DNA of 64,000 nt from Campylobacter sp. CCUG 57310 (GCF_013201975.1 NZ_CP053845.1:1860001-1924000); one strand, 5' to 3'. Shown: positions 19,887 to 29,027, numbered from the stretch's first letter. Notes: generated by a model from the sequence alone, not told the origin. Numbers and translations are program-made.

Positions 19887-20609
19887 CTAAAACACCAAAA
19901 GTTTCATTGAAGAGCTGATAGTTTCTGTTATTTTTCCGTTTATACTTTGCTTTTCAAGTTCGTTTTTAAGGGATTTTTCATCAAATTTAATTTCGCCGAT
20001 TTCTAAATGCCAAGTAACATTTTCGTAAGCTTCCTGTAAACTCAAATCCTTGCTTCTTACCTCTTGGATAATCTCTGATTTAAAAGGAATTTTTTGCATT
20101 TGCAAGTGATACTCAAACCCGCTTGCTCTATCAAACCACCCTTTTCTCTCGCCGTAAATTTCATAAAATTTATTGATTAAGTCCGAATTTCTAGGCTTAT
20201 TCCACCATAGATAAACTCTTTGCTTGCCTGCACTTGTAAATTTATCAAAGTCCTCTACGGTTGCGATCGCCGGACTCATAGTGCTAAAAGCTATATCGTA
20301 AATTTGATCAAGCTTAAAGCTCGTCCAATCGCTCTCAACTATCCTTAAATTTGAGATACCGAATTTGCGAGCGTCATCGCTCATAACCTCAAGCATCTTG
20401 GTCGAGAGATCAAGACCTGTTACGTTTTTACACATTTTAGCAAGATGAAGAGTTTTTACACCTGTTCCACAACCCACATCTATAAGAGTTTTTTCTTTAA
20501 AGTCTATTCCGTATTTATCTAACTTATCAAAAAATTCTTTTTGAAATTCGTTAAGTTCGCCCTCATATCTTGAGTAATTAGCCGCTTTTTTATCCCAAGA
20601 GCTCTTCAT
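19887..20609 (-). CDS. Class I SAM-dependent methyltransferase
   Basis: 240 residues. Motif I LIDVGCGTGVKTLHL lies near 40-54 and the acidic motif II VTGLDLSTKML follows. The central FSTMSPAIA segment and the V-T-W near the C-terminus recall the methyltransferase at 8863-9660, suggesting one paralogous family. Substrate unknown. It is divergent from the thioesterase gene and sits 20 bases upstream of the cytochrome/c-di-GMP pair in the same orientation, although a -10 box in that gap suggests separate transcription. Confidence 0.8.
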   Translation of the reverse strand: MKSSWDKKAANYSRYEGELNEFQKEFFDKLDKYGIDFKEKTLIDVGCGTGVKTLHLAKMCKNVTGLDLSTKMLEVMSDDARKFGISNLRIVESDWTSFKLDQIYDIAFSTMSPAIATVEDFDKFTSAGKQRVYLWWNKPRNSDLINKFYEIYGERKGWFDRASGFEYHLQMQKIPFKSEIIQEVRSKDLSLQEAYENVTWHLEIGEIKFDEKSLKNELEKQSINGKITETISSSMKLLVF

Positions 20610-20663
20610 AAAACCGCCTTTTTAAAAATTTGAGTTACAATTGTATCAAACAAAAGGACAAAT

Positions 20664-21071
20664 ATGAGAATTTTTAGCTACAAATTTAAAGTAGGCAAAG
20701 AGGCCATAGACATAAACAACCACGCAAACAACGCATACTATCTTGTTTGGATGCAAGAAGCGGCTTTTGCGCACTCAAATTTCGTAGGAGATACGTTTGA
20801 AGAGCAGCTTAAAAACAACTCGACTTGGGTTATAAAACGCAACGAAATCGACTATTTAGAGCAAATTTATTTAGGCGACGAGATCGAGATAAAAACATGG
20901 ACAAAACAGGCTAGAAAAGTTAGTTCAAACAGATTTTACGAATTTATAAAAGACGGCAAGATCATAGCTAAAGCCATAACCACTTACGTATATTTTGACC
21001 TTGACAAAAAGCGTCCAAAGGCGATCCCAGATCATCTTGCGGAGCTTTACGGCGAAAATGAGGAAATTTAA
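20664..21071 (+). CDS. Acyl-CoA thioesterase, hotdog-fold 4HBT family (YbgC-like)
   Basis: 135 residues, single hotdog domain. The N-terminal stretch DINNHANNAYYLVWMQEA matches the active-site helix of the 4-hydroxybenzoyl-CoA thioesterase family (D-x-x-x-H-x-N-N-x-x-Y), with Asp in the catalytic position. It hydrolyses acyl-CoA thioesters; YbgC-type enzymes work on short chains or phospholipid precursors. The gene is monocistronic, and its stop overlaps by three bases the stop of the convergent Fur-family gene. Substrate specificity cannot be read from the sequence. Confidence 0.88.
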   Translation: MRIFSYKFKVGKEAIDINNHANNAYYLVWMQEAAFAHSNFVGDTFEEQLKNNSTWVIKRNEIDYLEQIYLGDEIEIKTWTKQARKVSSNRFYEFIKDGKIIAKAITTYVYFDLDKKRPKAIPDHLAELYGENEEI

Positions 21072-21421
21072 AAGCAATCATCGCAAATTCCCTTTACAAC
21101 TACGCTTTTAACGTGGCTTTGGTTTAAATTCGGCATATCGATATTTGTCATCTTTCTGCAAACATCACAGACAAAATACGCCTTTGCTTCGCCTGCAAGC
21201 TCGTAAAAATTTTTGTGGTTGTTTTCGCTTTTTACGATAATGCCTTTAGCTTCAAAAATCTCCATCGAGCGGTAAAATGTCGTTTTATTGGCCTTAATTT
21301 TGCTTAAAATTTCATCATATCCAAGCGGAGTATCGGCGCGAGATAAAATTTCTAAAATTTGCAACCGAAGCGGAGTTGCCTTTATATCGTTTATCCTTAA
21401 GAGCTCTTGAGGCGACATCTC
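21068..21421 (-). CDS. Fur-family regulator, probably Zur
   Basis: 117 residues from ATG 21421, chosen because AAAGGA stands six bases before it; longer frames upstream lack a ribosome site. An N-terminal winged helix (TPLRLQILEIL ... TTFYRSMEIFEAKGII) is followed by a short dimerisation part with CDVC and CDDC zinc pairs. It is divergent from znuA, with a perfect 13-bp palindrome between them, which strongly suggests the zinc regulator Zur; Fur or PerR remain possible from domain content alone. Shorter than E. coli Zur (about 171), but short forms are common in this class. Confidence 0.82.
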   Translation of the reverse strand, partial: EMSPQELLRINDIKATPLRLQILEILSRADTPLGYDEILSKIKANKTTFYRSMEIFEAKGIIVKSENNHKNFYELAGEAKAYFVCDVCRKMTNIDMPNLNQSHVKSVVVKGICDDCF

Positions 21422-21481
21422 ATCCTTTCGTTTAATCTCAAAAGCTATCATACTAAAATTTATATAAAAAAGCATTAATTC

Positions 21482-21506
21482 GCAACTAAGTTGCTTTTGC
21501 TATACT
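21482..21506 (+). promoter_or_regulatory. Candidate Zur operator overlapping the znuA promoter
   Basis: GCAACT-A-AGTTGC (21482-21494) is a perfect palindrome in the 115-bp gap between the Zur-like gene and znuA. A -10-like TATACT begins at 21501, so the palindrome overlaps the -35 region, where a repressor would act. The site lies on the dividing region for both promoters. Confidence 0.5.
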
Positions 21507-21535
21507 TCCCTAAAAATTTTGAAAAAAGGTTTAAG

Positions 21536-22420
21536 ATGAAGAAAATTTTAGCTTTTTTATGTTTTGGCGCGCTTGTATGCTTTGCAAAACCCGTCGTTAG
21601 TGTAAGTATATTACCTCAGGAATTTTTCGTAAAACAGATCGCAGGCGACACGGTTGAAGTAAATACCATGGTATCTCCTGGAGCCGATCCTCACACTTAC
21701 GAGCCAAAGCCAAAGCAGATGAAATCTCTTGAAAACAGCAAACTTTATTTTGCCATAGGCATTGAATTTGAAGAGGTTTGGTTGCCGAAATTTCAGCAGT
21801 CGTTTCCAAAGCTAAAATTTATCTTTACTCAAAAAGGGATAGAAAGAGTCGCTATGCAAGAGCATGAGCATGAAGGACATGAGAAAAAAGAGCATTGCCA
21901 CGAGCACAACGGAAAAGTGCATTGTCATAGCCACGACGGGCTTGATCCACACATCTGGCTTGATCCGGTGCTTGTAAAAACTCAGGCTAAAAACATCCTA
22001 AACGGACTTGTTAGAGTTTTTCCCGAGCATAAAGAGCTTTATAGCGCAAATTACCAGGAATTTCTCGTTAAGCTAGACGAACTTGACAAATTCATCAAAG
22101 ATAAGCTTACAAATCTTAAAAACCGCGAATTTATCGTGTATCACCCATCTTGGGGATACTTTGCAAAGCGCTATGATTTAGAGCAAATTTCAATCGAAGT
22201 CGAGGGCAAAGAGCCAAAACCCGCAGAGCTTGCAAACCTCATCAAGGAGGCAAAAGAGCACGGCGTAAAGGTGATCTTCGTAGCGCCTCAGTTTTCTAAA
22301 AAATCGGCAAATTTAATCGCAAAAGAGACAGGTGCAAAGGTAGTTGAGATAGATCAGCTCCCGCTTGACTGGGAGGCTGAGCTTAAAAAGACAGCCGAAA
22401 TTTTCGCCAAGAGTCTTTAA
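21536..22420 (+). CDS. znuA: Periplasmic zinc-binding protein of the Znu ABC importer
   Basis: 294 residues from ATG 21536; the signal peptide MKKILAFLCFGALVCFA fixes this start. The zinc ligands are His53 (DPHTYEP), His139 (DPHIWLDP) and His203 (YHPSWG), with a late Asp in VEIDQLP. The His-rich loop typical of ZnuA lies at 110-133 (EHEHEGHEKK... and HCHSHD), thought to gather zinc. It heads a plus-strand operon with a DUF1007-NicO gene, znuC and znuB; its stop TAA overlaps the next ATG by one base (TAATG). Probably repressed by the Zur-like protein encoded divergently. Confidence 0.95.
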   Translation: MKKILAFLCFGALVCFAKPVVSVSILPQEFFVKQIAGDTVEVNTMVSPGADPHTYEPKPKQMKSLENSKLYFAIGIEFEEVWLPKFQQSFPKLKFIFTQKGIERVAMQEHEHEGHEKKEHCHEHNGKVHCHSHDGLDPHIWLDPVLVKTQAKNILNGLVRVFPEHKELYSANYQEFLVKLDELDKFIKDKLTNLKNREFIVYHPSWGYFAKRYDLEQISIEVEGKEPKPAELANLIKEAKEHGVKVIFVAPQFSKKSANLIAKETGAKVVEIDQLPLDWEAELKKTAEIFAKSL

Positions 22421-23865
22421 TGATGAAATTTGGGCGCATACTGGCCGCATTGACGCTTTTTGCGTCCATTGCCTACTCGTGTGCGCTTTGTGCGCTTTAC
22501 ACACCCACAGCTCATGCGCAGATCAAATTTGACGCATGGAGCGACACGCTTAAAACAGCCACGATAACTTGGACGTTTTCAGAAAATTTCACCGAGCTAA
22601 CCATGCAAGGATACGACGAGGATGCCGATAAAAAGCTAAACGAAAAAGAAGCTTGGAACGTCCAAAAGTCCTTGCTTGACTACATCGTGCCGCGCGGGTA
22701 TCTTACTACGGTTAGCTTTTATGACGGCGAGGGTGCGAGCGAAAATTTATTCGTCAAAACAAAGAGCCAGCGCGTTTATATCGAAGAAAACAGGCTAAAT
22801 TTCGAGTATGTTTTGGAGCTAAATTTAGAAATTTTGCCTCGCCGTGTGGTTGTGTTTGAGATAATCGATCGCGAAGGATTTTTTAACTTCAAAATCGCAA
22901 ATAACGAGCCTTACAGGATAACCGAATCCATTTTCATAGTGCCAAATTCAAATTTAAACACCGTGTTTTTTGAGATGAGTGAGCAAAAACCTAAAATTTC
23001 AAACAAAGACAAGCCTGAGCTTAGCTCGCTTGTAAAAAACAAAAATTTAGAAGAGATTGATGCGATAGACGAAGCGAAATTTAACTCTCTTGCTAGAACC
23101 ACGATAGGCTTTTTAGACAGGCTAAAAGAACTCATCAAAGAAAACTCAACCGCATTTGAAGCTTCAAAATTTGCCCTCATTATGCTTTTTAGCTTCGTCT
23201 ACGGCTTTTTGCACGCAGCGGGCCCTGGGCATGGCAAACTGCTTACGACATCGTATTTTGCGGCAAGCGGAGGCAGCTACTTAAAAGCTTTTGGCTTCTC
23301 GCTTAAAATCGGCATTTTGCACGTGCTTGGCGCGCTCATGCTGGTTTGGATTACCATGAGTTTGCTTGAAAGTTTTGCGGCAAACGTAGCAAATTCCGCT
23401 GCAAATTTGACGACTAAAATTTCAGCCATTATCATCATGGCGATCTCTGCTTATATGATATTTACGAAGCTAAAATCGCTCAAACCAAAAGTTCATAACT
23501 ACAAATTTAGCTCTCACAAAGCAGACTGCGGATGTGCGGCTTGTAAAGCAATGGAAGTTAAACCAAAGAGCCTAAACGAGTGGTTTGTAGCGCTTGCAGC
23601 CTCGCTTGTGCCGTGTCCCGGCACCATCATCGTATTTATACTTGCATTTAGTCTAAACAGCTGGTTTATAGGCGTGATGAGCGGCGTTTTTATGGCGCTT
23701 GGTATGAGTATAGTTATATTTATCGCAGCGGTCTTTGGCACGAAGGTAAATGCGCTCTCAAAATATAAAAATTTAAAAATTTACTGCGAATTCCTAGCTC
23801 TTTTAGTGATGTTTGGCTTGGGAGCTTTTATGTTTTTTATCGCGGGTAGGATATCGGTTTTATGA
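22420..23865 (+). CDS. DUF1007 plus NicO/RcnA-type metal transporter fusion
   Basis: 481 residues. A signal-like segment (1-25) leads a DUF1007 domain up to about 190, with an EF-hand-like acidic loop (YDEDADKKLNEKE, about 65-77). A NicO-type membrane domain with about six helices follows, bearing the HAAGPGHGK motif (265-273) and a cytoplasmic Cys/His-rich loop near 363-375 (HKADCGCAAC). NicO proteins move Ni/Co; here the gene lies between znuA and znuC with one- and four-base overlaps, so it probably shares zinc control. Whether it exports zinc or supplies periplasmic zinc to ZnuA is not known. Confidence 0.88.
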   Translation: MMKFGRILAALTLFASIAYSCALCALYTPTAHAQIKFDAWSDTLKTATITWTFSENFTELTMQGYDEDADKKLNEKEAWNVQKSLLDYIVPRGYLTTVSFYDGEGASENLFVKTKSQRVYIEENRLNFEYVLELNLEILPRRVVVFEIIDREGFFNFKIANNEPYRITESIFIVPNSNLNTVFFEMSEQKPKISNKDKPELSSLVKNKNLEEIDAIDEAKFNSLARTTIGFLDRLKELIKENSTAFEASKFALIMLFSFVYGFLHAAGPGHGKLLTTSYFAASGGSYLKAFGFSLKIGILHVLGALMLVWITMSLLESFAANVANSAANLTTKISAIIIMAISAYMIFTKLKSLKPKVHNYKFSSHKADCGCAACKAMEVKPKSLNEWFVALAASLVPCPGTIIVFILAFSLNSWFIGVMSGVFMALGMSIVIFIAAVFGTKVNALSKYKNLKIYCEFLALLVMFGLGAFMFFIAGRISVL

Positions 23866-24629
23866 ACGGGGTTAAGATAGAAAATTTGTCGTTTGGATAC
23901 GATGAGAATTTGATATTTGAAAATATAAATTTAAGCTATGATATCAAGGATTTTCTAGCTATCATAGGCCCAAACGGCGGGGGCAAATCAACCCTGCTTC
24001 GCCTTATGCTAGGGCTTTTAAGGCATAAAAGTGGCGAGATAAAGATATTTGATAAAAACCCTAGCGAGGTTAGCAAAACCATAGGATACGTCCCTCAAAA
24101 CATCTTCATAAACGCGAATTTTCCGATGAGAGTTTTAGAAGTGGTGCTTATGGGGCGAATAGATAGGAAAATTTTCGGCTTTTACACAAAGAACGATAAA
24201 TCAGAAGCGATGAAAGCGCTTGAAAAAGTCGGTATGAACGAGTTTGCAAACTCTCGCATAGGCGAGCTTTCAGGCGGGCAAAGACAAAGAGTTTATATCG
24301 CAAGAGCGCTTTGCGCAAAGGCTAAAATTCTCATGCTTGATGAGCCAACCGCAAGCATCGACACCAAAGGACAAGCCGCGATTTACAGCCTGCTTAGCGA
24401 GATAAACAAAGAAGGAATCGGTGTCATCTTGATAAGCCATGACGTAAATATCGCACTTAGCTTCGCTACGAAAGTTGCTTACGTAAATCACAAAATTCAC
24501 ATGCACGACATCACGCCCGATCGTTCAAAGCAAGAATTCATAGCTCATCTTGCACACGAGCATAATCACTTTTGCGATGTCGAGATCGCGCTTAAGGAGT
24601 GCGGTTGCAAGAGCTTAGACAAAGGGTAA
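23862..24629 (+). CDS. znuC: Zinc ABC importer ATPase
   Basis: 255 residues. Walker A GPNGGGKS (36-43), signature LSGGQRQ (136-142), Walker B KILMLDEP (155-162), H-loop in ISHDVN. The C-terminus is rich in His and Cys (HMHD, HEHNHFCD, ECGC), which is unusual for ABC ATPases but known in zinc ATPases, and may sense zinc in the cytoplasm. It overlaps the NicO gene by four bases and is followed by znuB after two bases. Confidence 0.94.
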   Translation: MNGVKIENLSFGYDENLIFENINLSYDIKDFLAIIGPNGGGKSTLLRLMLGLLRHKSGEIKIFDKNPSEVSKTIGYVPQNIFINANFPMRVLEVVLMGRIDRKIFGFYTKNDKSEAMKALEKVGMNEFANSRIGELSGGQRQRVYIARALCAKAKILMLDEPTASIDTKGQAAIYSLLSEINKEGIGVILISHDVNIALSFATKVAYVNHKIHMHDITPDRSKQEFIAHLAHEHNHFCDVEIALKECGCKSLDKG

Positions 24630-24631
24630 AA

Positions 24632-25429
24632 ATGCTAGAAGCGCTAAATTTGGAATTTATGCAAAATGCCCTTATGGCAGGGCTTTTAGTAAGTATCGCA
24701 TGCGGAGTTATCGGCTCGCTTGTAGTTATAAATCGCATGGTTTTCATCGCAGGAGGCATAGCACACGGAGCTTACGGCGGACTTGGGCTGGCGTTTTACT
24801 TTTCGCTTGAGCCGCTTCTTGGAGCAAGCGGATTTGCGATATTTCTAGCACTCCTGATAGCTACTATCACGCTAAACGATAAAAGCAAAATGGACTCGGT
24901 TATCGGAGCACTTTGGGCGTTTGGAATGGCGTTTGGCATTATCTTAATCGATCTAACGCCCGGATACAACGTAGATCTCATGAGCTATCTTTTTGGCTCG
25001 ATTTTAGCGGTGCCTGATAGCGATTTAGCCTTTATGGCGGCGGTTGATTGTGTCATCTTGCTTATAGTTACGCTGCTTTACAGGCAGTTTGAAGCCCTTA
25101 GTTTTGATGCGGAATTCGCCAAACTTCGCGGAGTAAAAACCACACTTTTATACTATGTGCTAGTCTGCATGATGGCGCTAAGTGTCGTTATGACGATACG
25201 CGCAGTGGGGCTTATCTTAGTCATCGCACTTCTTACCATACCGCCTTATATAGCGCAAAATTTTTCTAAACGCCTTGGCGCAATGATGCTAAACGCCACT
25301 CTTATCTCGGCTGCGTTTTGCATATCGGGGCTTTGGCTTAGCTTTGAAGCGAACTTAACAAGCGGAGCAAGCATAATACTTATAGCCTCAATCTGCTTTT
25401 TTATATTTACGGCTATAAGCAGACGCTAA
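24632..25429 (+). CDS. znuB: Zinc ABC importer permease
   Basis: 265 residues from ATG 24632, two bases after the znuC stop, with AAAGGGT as ribosome site; the longer reading frame starts inside znuC and is not needed. Eight or so transmembrane helices in the ABC-3 family pattern: IACGVIGSLVVINRMVFIAGGIAHGAYGG near the N-terminus (contains the H-x-A/G coupling motif) and a late LVIALLTIPPYIA. Last gene of the znu operon, facing the EamA gene convergently. Confidence 0.94.
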   Translation: MLEALNLEFMQNALMAGLLVSIACGVIGSLVVINRMVFIAGGIAHGAYGGLGLAFYFSLEPLLGASGFAIFLALLIATITLNDKSKMDSVIGALWAFGMAFGIILIDLTPGYNVDLMSYLFGSILAVPDSDLAFMAAVDCVILLIVTLLYRQFEALSFDAEFAKLRGVKTTLLYYVLVCMMALSVVMTIRAVGLILVIALLTIPPYIAQNFSKRLGAMMLNATLISAAFCISGLWLSFEANLTSGASIILIASICFFIFTAISRR

Positions 25430-25471
25430 ATTTGGTTATTTTTAAAATTTGCGCCTGTAAGATAACGAAAT

Positions 25472-26353
25472 TTAAGCTTTTTGACTCTTGTAGTAGCTTC
25501 CCACTTCACTGATTATAATTCCAAAAAGTATAAGCAAGGCTCCTAAAATCTGCCACGAGCTTAAAATTTCCCCGCCAACAAAATACCCAAAAAGCCCCGC
25601 ACTAACAGGCTCAAAAGTAAATATAAGAGCCGTTTTCATAGGAGTTGTATAGCGCTGCATCGCCGACTGAACAAAAAATGCAAAGAGGGTCGCAAACACC
25701 GAAGTTATGATAACGGCTTTAAAAAATGCATAGTTAGCCACAGGCAAAACGCTATGCGTATCAAAAACAAGAGCCGCAAAAAGACATAGAGCGGTTACTA
25801 CCAAAAACTGCATGCAAACCATCTGATAAAGCTCGCATTTGCGCACAAAAACGCCCGTAAATATGATATGAACAGAATAAGCAACGGCACAAAGCACGGA
25901 GAGAATTTCACCTCTGCCAAACCCAAGCTCGCTATCGCTTAGCAAATACAGCCCAAAAGCCGATAAAAAGGCTCCTATAAACGAATAAACATAGACTTTT
26001 TGCCTAAAAAACAGAAATACTATAAAAGGCACAAAAACTACATTTAATCCTGTGATAAAGGCAACGGTCGAGCTAAAAGTGTATTTAAGGGCAAATGTTT
26101 GAAGCGCAAAGCCCGCAAACAAAAACACGCCTAGCAAAGAGCCGAATTTAAGAGAATTTGAGTCAAATTTCTTAACAAATTTAATCGAAATCAAACCCAT
26201 TAGCAGAGTTGAGATTAAAAATCTCCAAAACAAAATGACAAAAACGCCGTTGCTCTTAAGCGCTTCAGCCATCGGTAAAAACGTCACGCCCCACACGACG
26301 GCAACGACTATAAGAGCAAGATCGGCGCTAAATTCCTTTATCTTTTTCGTCAT
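25472..26353 (-). CDS. EamA/DMT-superfamily transporter
   Basis: 293 residues with ten hydrophobic segments in two EamA repeats (about 10-140 and 150-285). The first repeat has the family motif VVWGVTFLPMAEAL near the N-terminus, and the second has TFEPVSAGLFGYFVGGE. These proteins export amino acids, metabolites or drugs across the inner membrane; substrate unknown. Monocistronic or co-transcribed with the DUF4197 gene 27 bases upstream. Confidence 0.85.
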   Translation of the reverse strand: MTKKIKEFSADLALIVVAVVWGVTFLPMAEALKSNGVFVILFWRFLISTLLMGLISIKFVKKFDSNSLKFGSLLGVFLFAGFALQTFALKYTFSSTVAFITGLNVVFVPFIVFLFFRQKVYVYSFIGAFLSAFGLYLLSDSELGFGRGEILSVLCAVAYSVHIIFTGVFVRKCELYQMVCMQFLVVTALCLFAALVFDTHSVLPVANYAFFKAVIITSVFATLFAFFVQSAMQRYTTPMKTALIFTFEPVSAGLFGYFVGGEILSSWQILGALLILFGIIISEVGSYYKSQKA

Positions 26354-26380
26354 CTTATGAGCTTAAATTTAATCTAAAAG

Positions 26381-27127
26381 TTATTTAAAGATATTTTCGA
26401 TAGCTTTTTTGCCGTAACCCACAGGATCGCTTCTAAGCGACTTTTCATTTTCACTCATCACTTTAAATAGCCCATCAAGCGTCTTTCTCGTGATGTATCC
26501 GTTTAGATCCTCGCCATCGTTTGTTACATATTCGCCCATACCAAGGCTTGAGGCAACCGATTTAACCGACTTCATGCTCTCCGAGCCGCCAAGAGAATTT
26601 TTTACAAATGAATTTAGCCCGTTATAAGCGGTTGCAAAGCTGTTTTGACTCATCATCTTTTCAATGATCGGCTTAAATATCTTTTCAAGCTCCTTGCTTG
26701 AATTTTGTTGCAAAAATTTACTAAAGCTATCATTTCCGCCGTTCATGATCTTTTTGACATCGCCTTCACTCATGTTTTTTATAGTTTTTGAAAAGACATC
26801 GGCAGCTCCGGGAACTGCGCTACTTGCGGCTTTATTTATGGAAGCAACCAGCTCGTTTGCCCACTTGTCGCCGCCAACTTTCTTTGCCAAATTTGCAGCC
26901 GTTTGCAAGCTTGGCGGAAGCGGAATTTTAGCCGTGGCGTTTTTTATAAATCCGTCATTTGAAAGCTCTTTTACGGCATACTCAAGAGCCGAGCTTAACA
27001 TGCTTTTATAATCGCTCTTTGTAGAGGCTTGATTTACGGCTTTAAGCCCGTCTCCAACCATCTTACCCCAATCAGTACCAAAAGCGCTTAAAGCAAAAAA
27101 TAGCGCCAAAATCACGATTTTTTTCAT
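26381..27127 (-). CDS. DUF4197 family exported protein
   Basis: 248 residues from ATG 27127, supported by AAAGGATG upstream and by the signal peptide MKKIVILALFFALSAFG. The mature protein is alpha-helical and matches the DUF4197 layout: an N-terminal ALKEALxxA-like repeat region (SMLSSALEYAVKEL), PLPPSLQTAAN, and a C-terminal TLDGLFKVMSENEKSLRSDPVG. Periplasmic; function unknown. It lies upstream of the EamA gene, same orientation. Confidence 0.85.
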   Translation of the reverse strand: MKKIVILALFFALSAFGTDWGKMVGDGLKAVNQASTKSDYKSMLSSALEYAVKELSNDGFIKNATAKIPLPPSLQTAANLAKKVGGDKWANELVASINKAASSAVPGAADVFSKTIKNMSEGDVKKIMNGGNDSFSKFLQQNSSKELEKIFKPIIEKMMSQNSFATAYNGLNSFVKNSLGGSESMKSVKSVASSLGMGEYVTNDGEDLNGYITRKTLDGLFKVMSENEKSLRSDPVGYGKKAIENIFK

Positions 27128-27342
27128 AATAACATCCTTTAAATTTAACCCTGCAAGCATAAATTCGGCTTGGTAAGTAGATAAAATGATATTAAATTTT
27201 GGCTTTTCATCACTTGAAATTTATCTTTATACGCTAAATTTGCGCTCATAAAATATCAAATTTTAATTCCGTCAAATAAAGCCGAATTTTAATCTTAAAA
27301 AAATTAGTTTTAATGTAAAATTAGCCTTTTTCAGGAGAATTT

Positions 27343-27921
27343 ATGGAGCTTTTACTACTAGCTTTCGCCCTTGCCATGGATAGCGTAGCGCTCAGTATCG
27401 CAAGCGGTGCAAAATGCCGTGCATTAACCATTTCGGGGGTCATTAAAGTCTCTTTTATATTTGGTTTTTTTCAAGCTCTTATGGCCTTTTTAGGATATTT
27501 TTTAGGGCTAACCTTCGTAAGCTTCATAGCTTCCATAGATCATTTTGTCGCATTTGGCATACTTTCGTTTTTGGGCATCAAGATGATACTTGAAGCAAGA
27601 GAGCATAAAGACGAAGCCTGTTTAAATGACCTAGGACTAAAAGTCCTAACCATAGGCGCAATAGCTACGAGTATCGATGCGCTGGCTGTCGGAGTGACAT
27701 TTAGCTTTGAGAATATAGACATCATTTATACTAGTATTTTGATAGGATCTATCTGCTTTATCCTATGTGTTTTGGCATGTTATGCGGGGAAATTTTTAGG
27801 TATAGTTTTAGAAAAAAAGGCTCTTATTTTAGGCGGAGTTATACTCATAGGTATAAGCGTAAAAATTCTCATCACCCATCTTTTAGACCATGGGTTCTTG
27901 GCTCATTTAAAGCCGTTTTGA
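27343..27921 (+). CDS. mntP: Manganese efflux pump
   Basis: 192 residues, six transmembrane helices in two repeats. The first helix reads LLLAFALAMDSVALSIASG and the fourth ATSIDALAVGVTF; the paired acidic A-M-D-S and S-I-D-A motifs are the MntP ion-binding hallmarks. Exports Mn(II) across the inner membrane. The ribosome site CAGGAG precedes the ATG. No yybP-ykoY-like leader was recognised upstream. Monocistronic. Confidence 0.92.
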   Translation: MELLLLAFALAMDSVALSIASGAKCRALTISGVIKVSFIFGFFQALMAFLGYFLGLTFVSFIASIDHFVAFGILSFLGIKMILEAREHKDEACLNDLGLKVLTIGAIATSIDALAVGVTFSFENIDIIYTSILIGSICFILCVLACYAGKFLGIVLEKKALILGGVILIGISVKILITHLLDHGFLAHLKPF

Positions 27922-27964
27922 TTTTACGCTTACTATTTTATAACTCCGCACCAATAGGTAAAAT

Positions 27965-28837
27965 TTAGCCTATGCTACCGAATTTTCCGCTGTTATAATC
28001 ATCAATAGCTTGGCGAATTTCATCTTTTGTATTCATCACAAACGGTCCGTATCCGACAATCGGCTCATCTATAGGTTCGCCTGAAAGAAGCAAGATTTTT
28101 ACATCTTGTCCGGCTGCTTTTACTCTCACTTCACCGTCGTCTTTTTCAAAATTTACCAGCTGAGCCTCGCCTGCGCTTTCATTGCCGTTAAAAATCGCTT
28201 CTCCGCGCAAAACAACCATAGAAAGCGAATGTGAAGCAGGTACGTTTATAACCGCTTCTTTGCCGGAATTTATCATAACGTCCCAAACATTCATCGGCGT
28301 AAATGTGCTTGCCGCTCCGCTTACTCCATCAAATTCTCCCGCTATGATCCTTGCTTGTCCCGCACCGTCTGCAAATTTGATCACAGGGATTGCTTGGCGC
28401 GATAAGTGCTGGTATTTCGCGGGAGTGTTTTTATGCTTTTTAGGTAAATTTACCCAGAGCTGAACCATCTCAAAAAGTCCGCCCGAACGGCTAAAATCCA
28501 AAGAGTGAAACTCCTCGTGCACTATGCCCGCACCCGCCGTCATCCATTGCACGTCGCCAGATTTTATAACTCCGCCGCCGCCACTTGAATCCTTATGTGC
28601 GACCTCGCCGCTATAAGCTATCGTTACGGTCTCAAATCCTTTATGCGGATGGTGTCCGACTCCTCTTGGAAAGTCCGTTAAATTCGGTTTAAAAACCTGA
28701 GGTGCAGCGTAATCAAGCATCAAAAACGGATCGGTACCTCGATCTTCGCCCATGTGACTAAAAAGTGGCTGAACCAAAAATCCGTCTCCGACCCAATGTG
28801 CACTATTTGACTTGTAAATTTTATTAACTTTTCTCAT
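27965..28837 (-). CDS. Pirin family bicupin protein
   Basis: 290 residues, the full pirin length. The metal-ligand histidines are visible in GHHPHKGFET and the second pair in AGAGIVHEEFHS; a C-terminal cupin follows (LSGEPIDEPIVGYGPFVMN). Some pirins have quercetin 2,3-dioxygenase activity or moderate redox sensing, and the physiological role is usually unknown. A second, shorter pirin (YhhW-like) is encoded at 55540. Confidence 0.92.
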   Translation of the reverse strand: MRKVNKIYKSNSAHWVGDGFLVQPLFSHMGEDRGTDPFLMLDYAAPQVFKPNLTDFPRGVGHHPHKGFETVTIAYSGEVAHKDSSGGGGVIKSGDVQWMTAGAGIVHEEFHSLDFSRSGGLFEMVQLWVNLPKKHKNTPAKYQHLSRQAIPVIKFADGAGQARIIAGEFDGVSGAASTFTPMNVWDVMINSGKEAVINVPASHSLSMVVLRGEAIFNGNESAGEAQLVNFEKDDGEVRVKAAGQDVKILLLSGEPIDEPIVGYGPFVMNTKDEIRQAIDDYNSGKFGSIG

Positions 28838-29027
28838 TTTTTATCCTTTATTTTATTTAAAATTTCGGTATTTTAATGCAGTCTCGTTAATATATTATTT
28901 AAAATCGGTAAATAAAAATTAAGATTATTAATCCAAACTTAAACAACTCTATTTATTAACGCATATCTATAAAATTTCACCCAAATTTGAATATAATTGT
29001 AAAAATTTAAGCGCAAAAAGGCTCGAA

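Noticed and set aside
24599-24631. Extended N-terminus of znuB starting with GTG inside znuC
   Set aside because: ATG 24632, two bases after the znuC stop and behind AAAGGGT, gives the normal ZnuB N-terminus.
27180-27342. Manganese riboswitch (yybP-ykoY) upstream of mntP
   Set aside because: The leader lacks the conserved loops of that class and is simply AT-rich.
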